Positions 13,762 through 20,227 of a DNA stretch of 21,720 bases are shown here, piece after piece. A program made the position numbers and the translations under genes. The stretch's first letter is position 1; each line of letters begins with the position of its first letter. Below the pieces are notes generated by a model. It saw nothing but the letters and a program-made list of their open reading frames with translations. It had not been told where the DNA came from and searched no databases. Origin of the DNA: an uncultured Bacilli bacterium (lineage in GTDB: Bacteria > Bacillota_I > Bacilli_A > RFN20 > CAG-631); assembly GCA_934215405.1 (NCBI GenBank), contig CAKPZU010000021.1, positions 1-21,720 of the forward strand, given 5' to 3'.

Positions 13762-15759
13762 ATGAAAACAAAATGTTTATCTAGTCTTTTAGTTGTATTA
13801 TTAGGTTTGCAAGCATTTAATGATGATATGTCTATATTAAATGCTGAAGCAGACGAAGCTAAGTCTTATGTTTCAGCTGATTTTACCATAGCTAATGAAA
13901 AATGGGGCTTGTTAACAGTTGATAACAAAGGCTTTAAGCAAGAAAGTGGCCAGTTAGTATTTGATAATAGCGAATATGATGCTACTGCTAATGGAGCTTG
14001 GTTAACCTTTAAGGTACAAGCGGATAATGGAAACAAAATCGATGAATTAAAGCTTGCTTGTGTTGGCAATCGTTTAGGAAGTTTTGGTAAAGCAGCTGGT
14101 GTAACTTCAACTACTGTTTCATTTAAGCCTTATTTATCTACTACAACTGAATTTAATGACACGCCATTAGAAGAAAAAATTCTTCTTGAATCTACTGAAT
14201 GCTATAATTTAGATTATGATTTTACACCTTATTTAACAGCAAATGAATCTACTTATTATGTTAAATTATGGTTTGGCTCTTCTGTTGCTGGAAGCGGATT
14301 TTATTATGATTGGTTCCAGCTTGGAAAAGTTAGTATTACTGGTAAGGAATCTGGAAGTAAAGAGGAAGGTCCAAAGGTTATTGATGCAAGTAATGCTACT
14401 ATTACTATTGAAAGCGATGAATACACTGAAACTGGTGATGAAATTAAACCTATTCCTGTAGTTACATTAGATGATAAAACTCTTGTTGAAAAGCAAGATT
14501 ACTTTGTAACATATGAGCACAATATTGAACCTGGAAAAGGAAAAATTAATATTACATTTATTAATGATTACACAGGAAAAGCAAGTATTGAATTTACTAT
14601 TAAAGCTCTTCCTATTCGCTATGATGATGCAAACTATAAAATCAATAAATATGTACCAGACAAATATGACTTTATTGATTATTGGGGTGGTGCTGGTGAT
14701 ATTGAACCAGAATATGGTGATGGAGTTACTTCATTTGCTCATATTTCAAGCTTAGTTCCTTTAAAAGGACAAAATATTAAATTTACTACAAGCGTACAAT
14801 TACTTTCTAAAGATGCTGATAATGTTGATGGTTGGGTTACTTATTCATTCTCAAGTAAATCAGGTGAAGAAGGAAATGATAAGTCATTCCCATATTATGG
14901 TGGAAATGCTAGTGGTTATTTCCTACATATGACTAATTACTCAAATAATGAAAATCCAAGTAATCTTGAAGTACAATTTGTAAAAAGTATAAATGGTGAA
15001 ACTACACTTATTGATAAATTCTTTGTTAGCAATTTAATCACTAACACTGGTGTATTAAAGAATGATGAAATTATTTTCAACTTTAGCTTAGTTAAAAACG
15101 AAAATGGTTCATGGACATTAAGCTTTACTAATAAAGCTACTAATGATGTAATTGCTTCTAAAACATATGATTATTTAAACGAAAGATTATTCATTAATCA
15201 AAATGGCCAAACATATTTATCAAGTGCTATTTATGAAGGTAATGGTTGTAATGGTGAGCATTGGAATCATAGAGGATTAAAGGTTTATGATATGGATGTA
15301 TTCACTTTAGATGCTACTAATGCTAACGTAGTATTAAAACAAACTGAATTTGTTTATGAAGAAGGAAAAATATACAAACCAGAGGTAACTGTAACCATTA
15401 ATGATGAAAAATTAACTAAAGATGTTGACTATTATTTAGAATATCAAAATAATAAAGCTGTAGGTAAGGCAAAAGCAATTGTTAACTTTATCGGCCAATA
15501 TGCTGGAAATGAAGCAAAGGTTGTTGAATTTGATATAATAAACAAACAAGAACCAGATGTTCCAAGTGTTGAGCCAAGTGAAGAGCCTTCAAATGAGCCA
15601 TCTTCTACTTCTTCATCTACTGAACAACCAACTTCAAGCGGTAATAATGAAAAGCCAAATAATAACAAGAAAGGCTGTAAGGGTGAAACAACTGCTACTG
15701 GATTTATTTTATTAACATTAATTGGAGCTTTATTTACAAAGAAAAGAAAAAATCAATAA
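13762..15759 (+). CDS. Secreted multidomain lectin-like protein with a KGCKG C-terminal anchor
   Basis: 665 residues from the ATG at 13762, eight bases after AAGGAG. An N-terminal signal peptide (about 1-30) is followed by four regions: a beta-rich module (about 40-192); an Ig-like repeat (206-285); a ConA/lectin-like module (about 290-512) with YKINKYVPDKYDF and a long run of beta strands; and a second Ig-like repeat (516-597). The two repeats share the pattern D-Y-x-x-x-Y-x-x-N, G-x-A/G, and Y-x-G-x-A. A Pro/Ser/Glu/Thr-rich spacer (598-633) leads to KKGCKGETTATG (636-647, Cys639), a hydrophobic helix and KKRKNQ. There is no LPXTG. Likely a cell-surface glycan-binding protein working for the transporter. 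No catalytic residues recognised. Confidence 0.85.
   Translation: MKTKCLSSLLVVLLGLQAFNDDMSILNAEADEAKSYVSADFTIANEKWGLLTVDNKGFKQESGQLVFDNSEYDATANGAWLTFKVQADNGNKIDELKLACVGNRLGSFGKAAGVTSTTVSFKPYLSTTTEFNDTPLEEKILLESTECYNLDYDFTPYLTANESTYYVKLWFGSSVAGSGFYYDWFQLGKVSITGKESGSKEEGPKVIDASNATITIESDEYTETGDEIKPIPVVTLDDKTLVEKQDYFVTYEHNIEPGKGKINITFINDYTGKASIEFTIKALPIRYDDANYKINKYVPDKYDFIDYWGGAGDIEPEYGDGVTSFAHISSLVPLKGQNIKFTTSVQLLSKDADNVDGWVTYSFSSKSGEEGNDKSFPYYGGNASGYFLHMTNYSNNENPSNLEVQFVKSINGETTLIDKFFVSNLITNTGVLKNDEIIFNFSLVKNENGSWTLSFTNKATNDVIASKTYDYLNERLFINQNGQTYLSSAIYEGNGCNGEHWNHRGLKVYDMDVFTLDATNANVVLKQTEFVYEEGKIYKPEVTVTINDEKLTKDVDYYLEYQNNKAVGKAKAIVNFIGQYAGNEAKVVEFDIINKQEPDVPSVEPSEEPSNEPSSTSSSTEQPTSSGNNEKPNNNKKGCKGETTATGFILLTLIGALFTKKRKNQ
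15667..15756 (+). other. KGCKG C-terminal sorting-like signal, first copy
   Basis: Codes for KKGCKGETTATG, a stretch of about 15 hydrophobic residues and KKRKNQ at the very end of the protein. Cys639 is 26 residues from the end. The plan of motif, helix and basic tail is that of C-terminal sorting signals. Confidence 0.6.
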
Positions 15760-15773
15760 AATGAGGTGAATTT

Positions 15774-16739
15774 ATGAAAAAGAAAATAATTGCATTATCT
15801 CTTTTAGCTGCAACATTTGCTTTTACAAGCCAAAGTATGAATTTATATGCTACAAGTGGAGAAGAAGCAGCTAAGAGTGAAGCAAATTATGAATTAACTA
15901 GAACTACATTTGAGAATACAACTAATGGTTTAGTATTTAAACAGACTGAAATGGGAACACCTGACAATCATGCTATTTCAATTTTAAAGGTTCCATTTAC
16001 GAATACTGAATCATTTGAAATTACCTTTAGTATGGTAATGGATGAATATGTTGCTTCAGGACGAAATAGTAATGATGTATGGGCAGGTATTGGCATTATG
16101 GGTGTGCCAAAATTTATTAATTGGAGAAATTCTGAAACTCATGGATTTGCTAAAGATTCCCCTGGATTATTTACTAGATTTTTCAATTTAAGTGGTGATT
16201 TAAGATATGAAGGCAGTGTTTACCAAGGAGATTATCACGTAACTGGAAGAGATGATCCTAACAGTGAAGTTGTTGATACATGGCAATTATATTCAGGTAA
16301 CGCTTCTTGTAGTGCTACTAGCGATGTAACATTTAAAATGGCTTATGATGGATCAGCAAATGGTAAAAACTATTATAATTGCTATATTAATAATGAATCA
16401 ATCACTCCTCTTGGACAAGCTTCATATATTGATAAAGAAATAATCTTCCCAGATGGAAACATTTATTTGTTACTTGTTATGAATACTCAAAAGGATGATT
16501 TCAATCAATTATCAAAGATGACAGTTAAGGCAATTAATGGAACATCATATGTTAAAAAAGATGTCAATCCAGGCGAAGATACATCATCAGAGCCAAACTC
16601 TACTGATACTAATACAAGTGATAACCAAAATACAAATACTGAAAGTAAAGGCTGTAAAGGAATGACTACATCATCATTTTTAACTCTTCTTTTACCAGCA
16701 TATGTTTTAATAAAAAGAAAGAGCAAAAATGAAAAATAA
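15774..16739 (+). CDS. Secreted lectin-like protein with a KGCKG C-terminal anchor
   Basis: 321 residues from the ATG at 15774, preceded by GAGGTGA. A clear signal peptide (KKKIIALSLLAATFAF, cut probably near LYA) leads to one beta-rich module (about 38-265) with features of a ConA-like/laminin-G-type fold: an even spread of hydrophobic strands, FEITFSMVMDEYV, WAGIGIMG, and NIYLLLVMN. It may bind a glycan; catalytic residues are not evident. A short Thr/Asn/Ser spacer (about 270-290) precedes SKGCKGMTTSS (291-301, Cys294), a hydrophobic helix and the basic end KRKSKNEK. It follows the larger surface protein after 14 bases and its end overlaps the lipoprotein gene by 11 bases, so all three are made together. 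Confidence 0.83.
   Translation: MKKKIIALSLLAATFAFTSQSMNLYATSGEEAAKSEANYELTRTTFENTTNGLVFKQTEMGTPDNHAISILKVPFTNTESFEITFSMVMDEYVASGRNSNDVWAGIGIMGVPKFINWRNSETHGFAKDSPGLFTRFFNLSGDLRYEGSVYQGDYHVTGRDDPNSEVVDTWQLYSGNASCSATSDVTFKMAYDGSANGKNYYNCYINNESITPLGQASYIDKEIIFPDGNIYLLLVMNTQKDDFNQLSKMTVKAINGTSYVKKDVNPGEDTSSEPNSTDTNTSDNQNTNTESKGCKGMTTSSFLTLLLPAYVLIKRKSKNEK
16644..16736 (+). other. KGCKG C-terminal sorting-like signal, second copy
   Basis: Codes for SKGCKGMTTSS, a hydrophobic stretch and a basic tail; Cys294 is 27 residues from the end. The first copy differs in nearly every nucleotide outside the motif, so the protein pattern is conserved beyond simple recent duplication. Confidence 0.6.
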
Positions 16740-19023
16740 GTTATTTATATTTTCAATTGTATCAGTACTTACTATGTTAAATGCTTGTTCAACTACTAAT
16801 GATTCTTCTTCAATTTTTGATAACTCTAGTGATGAAAATAGCTCAACAGCAGTTTCATCTTCTGTAGATGATAGTTCAAGTGAAGAAGAAAATAACGATA
16901 AAAGAATTGATGATGATCTTTTTAAAAATCCAAGTTTGGAATATCGTCCTATGGTTATGATGCATAATTCAACCACAAAGCTAGTTGATGATGTTTATGA
17001 AAGAGGCTATGGTGGTATAGTAACTAATGTAACCTGGGATAAAAGCTATTTAAATAGTCCTTTAGCTTTTTCTCGTCTTTCATCTGTATTAGATCATGCT
17101 ATTAACGATTTAGGTATGTATGCCTATATTTATGATGAATATGGTTATCCATCAGGCACAGCATATGGTCAAACACTTAAAGGTAATCCTGAGTATGAAG
17201 CACTAGGCTTAGTCGTCCAATACTTACCTATAAAAGCTAAAGAAAGCGGTACTATTAAATTATTATATGGTCATAAAGCAATTGAAACTGCTTATGTATA
17301 TGATGGTAATAGTAAAGATACTATGATTTTAAGCAGTGGTGAAGATGTTTCATCATTAATAAATGATAAAAAGGATAGTATTACTTATACTAATAGGACT
17401 TCAACTAATAAAGTATTAGTTGCTTATATGAGTAAGCGTTGGTATGAAAATACTCATTCAATGGAAAACTGGTATGCTCAACAAAGATACATAAATATGC
17501 TAGAAAAAGAACCAACAGAAAAGTTTATTAATCTAACATATCAAAAGTATTATGAAGAAATTAGTGAATATTTTAATAATGGTATTAGAGCTTTCTTTAC
17601 TGATGAGCCAGCACATCAAGGAACTTATTTTACAATTTCAGATAGAAATAGAACAGTACTTGATGTTCCTGATTTAAATATACCAATTGTTGAATGCTTA
17701 AACTATTCAGATTCTTTATTTGATGTTTTTAAAAGTACATATGGCTATGATTTAAAGGATAAGCTTGGCTATTTATATGTTAATGATAATTCAATTGAAG
17801 CAAAGCAAGTTAGGATGGATTTTTACATGCTAACTAGTGATTTGTTCCAAAATAATTATTTAAAGCAAATAGCTACTTGGTGTGAAAGTAAAAATGTTAA
17901 AAGCTCTGGTCATTTATTATTAGAGGAATGCTTATATCAAAATCCATGGTTTGAAGGAGATATGATTCAGCTTTTAGGGCAAATGGGAATACCAGGAACT
18001 GATTTATTATTTTCAACCCCACAAGCTGCCTTCAATGCCTCTTGTATAGTTTCCAAAATGGCTTCAAGTGCGGCTAATTTCTTAGGAAAAGAAGATACAT
18101 TTGCTGAGATTTCTGGAGCGTTTGATGGAACTGCTGGTAATACATTTGAAAAAATATGCGCAGTTGGCGTTCAAATAGCTATGGGAATTAATAATTTTGC
18201 TTCTTATTACTATCAAGGTAATGATATTCCATTTGATGATGATAAAATCTTCTCTGCTGCTTTAGGAAGAATGCGTTATATGGTTACTGGCAGTACTAAT
18301 AATGCTGATGTTTTACTTTATTATCCATATGAAGGAGTTTCAGCTGAAACATTACCATCAACTAATATGTATGAGCCAACTGCCCAAGCTAAGGAAATAA
18401 GTGATAATTTTACAGATATGTGCCAAATACTTGGATCTAAACAAATAAATTATGATTTAGTTGATTATTTGAATTTATCAAAATGTAGTGTTGAAAATGG
18501 TTATTTAGTTTCTCCAACTAAAAATAAATATAAAGCTATTGTTATTCCTTATACTACTGCTTTAAGAAGTGAAGCTATAGAAAAGTTAAAAGAAGCTATT
18601 GATAATGGCGTATGTGTTATTATTAATGACTTTGATGAGGTTGTTTCTGAAACAAATAAAAATGATTATCCAAAAGTATTTAAAGAAATAGCTAGCAAAG
18701 CAACACAGGTAAGATCTTCAAATGCAGCTGCTAATTTAATTAGAAATAAAGGCTATCAATCATTATCATTAAATGATGATTATGCAACAAAAATTTATAC
18801 AAGTAAAAAGGTTAACAAAAACTATTCGTTATATCCTATAGTTAATGCTTATGATGAAGATAAAACCTATACTATTACACTTGATACATTAGGTAAAACT
18901 AAATACTATAATGCTGTTGATGGCACAATTACTGATTTAGCTTCTGAAAATAGCAATAATAAAAATGTAGTTAATGTTACACTGCCTAAATATTCAACAG
19001 GATTTATTGTCGTTTTTAAATAA
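16729..19023 (+). CDS. Surface lipoprotein glycosidase, GH106-like (possible alpha-L-rhamnosidase)
   Basis: 764 residues. The signal peptide ends in the lipobox LNAC, so Cys20 would be lipidated and the protein anchored outside. A Ser/Asp/Glu-rich spacer (21-55) follows. The main part is a TIM-barrel glycosidase: YIYDEYGYPSG (133-143) and WYAQQRYINML, then FFTDEPAHQ with E293, and GHLLLEE with E399/E400, which are candidate catalytic or binding acids. Residues about 525-650 (NADVLLYYPYEG, later KAIVIPY) resemble the flavodoxin-like domain that follows such barrels in GH42 and GH106 enzymes. The combination is that of GH106-type proteins, a family known for alpha-L-rhamnosidases; specificity is inferred from memory of motifs and from the GH78 gene in the same operon. 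Last gene of the operon, overlapping the previous gene by 11 bases. Confidence 0.75.
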   Translation: MKNKLFIFSIVSVLTMLNACSTTNDSSSIFDNSSDENSSTAVSSSVDDSSSEEENNDKRIDDDLFKNPSLEYRPMVMMHNSTTKLVDDVYERGYGGIVTNVTWDKSYLNSPLAFSRLSSVLDHAINDLGMYAYIYDEYGYPSGTAYGQTLKGNPEYEALGLVVQYLPIKAKESGTIKLLYGHKAIETAYVYDGNSKDTMILSSGEDVSSLINDKKDSITYTNRTSTNKVLVAYMSKRWYENTHSMENWYAQQRYINMLEKEPTEKFINLTYQKYYEEISEYFNNGIRAFFTDEPAHQGTYFTISDRNRTVLDVPDLNIPIVECLNYSDSLFDVFKSTYGYDLKDKLGYLYVNDNSIEAKQVRMDFYMLTSDLFQNNYLKQIATWCESKNVKSSGHLLLEECLYQNPWFEGDMIQLLGQMGIPGTDLLFSTPQAAFNASCIVSKMASSAANFLGKEDTFAEISGAFDGTAGNTFEKICAVGVQIAMGINNFASYYYQGNDIPFDDDKIFSAALGRMRYMVTGSTNNADVLLYYPYEGVSAETLPSTNMYEPTAQAKEISDNFTDMCQILGSKQINYDLVDYLNLSKCSVENGYLVSPTKNKYKAIVIPYTTALRSEAIEKLKEAIDNGVCVIINDFDEVVSETNKNDYPKVFKEIASKATQVRSSNAAANLIRNKGYQSLSLNDDYATKIYTSKKVNKNYSLYPIVNAYDEDKTYTITLDTLGKTKYYNAVDGTITDLASENSNNKNVVNVTLPKYSTGFIVVFK

Positions 19024-19032
19024 TTAAACACT

Positions 19033-19059
19033 TAAGGAGGGAAATAAAATCCCTCCTTA
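19033..19059. terminator. Strong hairpin between two convergent genes
   Basis: TAAGGAGGGA (19033-19042) and TCCCTCCTTA (19050-19059) pair perfectly over ten bases with a seven-base loop, ten bases after the operon stop and five before the XRE stop. The T-runs are weak on both sides, but the position and stability suit a two-way terminator. The stem carries an AGGAGG sequence identical to a strong ribosome site, which by symmetry is also read as CCTCCT on the other strand. Confidence 0.75.
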
Positions 19060-19064
19060 TTACG

Positions 19065-20069
19065 TTATTTAGTTATTCTTTCTATAAATGCTTCATTTCG
19101 TTTATAAATATATTCATCATCTCCACAGCCTTGTAAGACAATTTCATTATCATTATAACGCTTTATACACCAAATATAATTATCATTAATTAATATACAT
19201 TCACCTATTTTACATTGACTCAATGAAATTTCTATTTCTTTATTCAAAACACTAAAATCTGCAAAGGAATTACAAAATGGTAAGCTATTATCCTTATAAT
19301 TTCTAATTCTAAAATATTGCTTATATGAATAAATTCCTAAATCAAAGGCTTGATTATAAGATGCTCCACAATAAATATTACTATCTTTATTAACTACTTG
19401 AAATACATATTCAGTATTTCCTGTATATAAATAAAAATATAGTTCTTCATCATTACTTTTATAAAAATCATGCATACGCCATTCCTTTAAGCATTTTTTT
19501 ATTCCATCGTTTTTTATTGTTGGTAATTCACTATTTGAATGATTTATTTTAAATGATTCTATTTTTTTCATACTTTTAATTTCATCATTATTAAATTTTT
19601 CATTTAATAGCTTTTTTATGGCTTCGTTATTAGAAACAATATCATTTTTATTATTAATATAATACGCATAGGAAATACTATTATCATTAGTATTTTTTTC
19701 TAATATTGCTACTAAATTCTTCTTATTTTTATAACCTAAATAAAGCTTTACCATTAAAATGCCATTATTACTAGAATATACAAGTGAAAACTTTTCACTT
19801 TGGCATATTTCTTTATTATAGCTTCTATAAACTCCACATTCATATTCTATATTATTTACTTTAAATGTAGAAATATTATCCTTTAAAATAGAATCTATCG
19901 TGACATTAAATATTTCACTCAGTAAAACTATTTTATCAATTTCAGGATAACACATGTCTAGTTCCCACCTTGAAATTGTTTGCTTCGTTGTATTTAATTC
20001 ATTAGCAAATTCTTCCTGTGATAAATTAGCTAATGTCCTAATTTGCTTTATTCTTTCTCCAAGTGTCAT
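19065..20069 (-). CDS. XRE-family regulator with an unrecognised C-terminal domain
   Basis: 334 residues. Residues 1-65 are a clear Cro/C1-type helix-turn-helix: GERIKQIRTLANLSQEEFAN, then TTKQTISRWE and IDKIVLLSEIFNVTIDSIL. The remaining ~270 residues form a sensor or partner domain I do not recognise; it is rich in Asn, Lys, Tyr and aromatic residues and has no membrane helix. AAAGGA lies nine bases before the ATG. It points toward the glycan-use operon from the other side, separated by a shared hairpin, and its own upstream region holds a perfect inverted repeat. Targets are unknown; autoregulation, or control of the GLUG protein gene behind it, are the obvious options. Confidence 0.88.
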   Translation of the reverse strand: MTLGERIKQIRTLANLSQEEFANELNTTKQTISRWELDMCYPEIDKIVLLSEIFNVTIDSILKDNISTFKVNNIEYECGVYRSYNKEICQSEKFSLVYSSNNGILMVKLYLGYKNKKNLVAILEKNTNDNSISYAYYINNKNDIVSNNEAIKKLLNEKFNNDEIKSMKKIESFKINHSNSELPTIKNDGIKKCLKEWRMHDFYKSNDEELYFYLYTGNTEYVFQVVNKDSNIYCGASYNQAFDLGIYSYKQYFRIRNYKDNSLPFCNSFADFSVLNKEIEISLSQCKIGECILINDNYIWCIKRYNDNEIVLQGCGDDEYIYKRNEAFIERITK

Positions 20070-20099
20070 AATTATTTTTCCTTTATATTATTTAAATAA

Positions 20100-20128
20100 A
20101 TTTTACTTTAAAAAATAAAAAATGTCTA
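20100..20128 (-). promoter_or_regulatory. Candidate promoter of the XRE regulator gene
   Basis: On the minus strand, TAGACA (20123-20128), exactly 17 bases, then TAAAAT (20100-20105), ending 30 bases before the start codon. The boxes are one and two bases from consensus. Confidence 0.5.
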
Positions 20129-20143
20129 TAACACCAAATACTA

Positions 20144-20170
20144 TTTTAGTCACGCGTAACGTGACTAAAA
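20144..20170. repeat. Perfect 11-base inverted repeat upstream of the XRE gene
   Basis: TTTTAGTCACG (20144-20154), loop CGTAA, CGTGACTAAAA (20160-20170). It lies 16 bases upstream of the XRE promoter's -35 box and shares its right end with the terminator of the GLUG gene. It could be an operator for the XRE protein or a second hairpin of a tandem terminator. Confidence 0.5.
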
Positions 20171-20222
20171 AAGGAACTAATGTTCCTAATAAACCTATAG
20201 ATTTATATAATTAGTTCCTTTT
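20167..20222 (-). terminator. Rho-independent terminator of the GLUG-repeat gene
   Basis: On the minus strand, AAAAGGAACTAAT (from 20222 down to 20210) pairs with ATTAGTTCCTTTT (20181 down to 20169), with a 28-base loop, and the run continues as six T. It starts six bases after the GLUG stop codon. An inner GGAAC/GTTCC alternative pairing also exists. Confidence 0.75.
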
Positions 20223-20227
20223 AATTA

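Noticed and set aside
14243..14755. Two plus-strand frames in another phase of the larger surface protein gene (14243-14461 and 14513-14755)
   Set aside because: They are out-of-phase readings with Leu/Met-rich nonsense products; the main frame has coherent domains.
15667..15756. LPXTG-type sortase signal at the end of the surface protein
   Set aside because: The helix and basic tail fit, but no LPXTG, NPXTN or similar motif precedes them; the conserved element is KGCKG.
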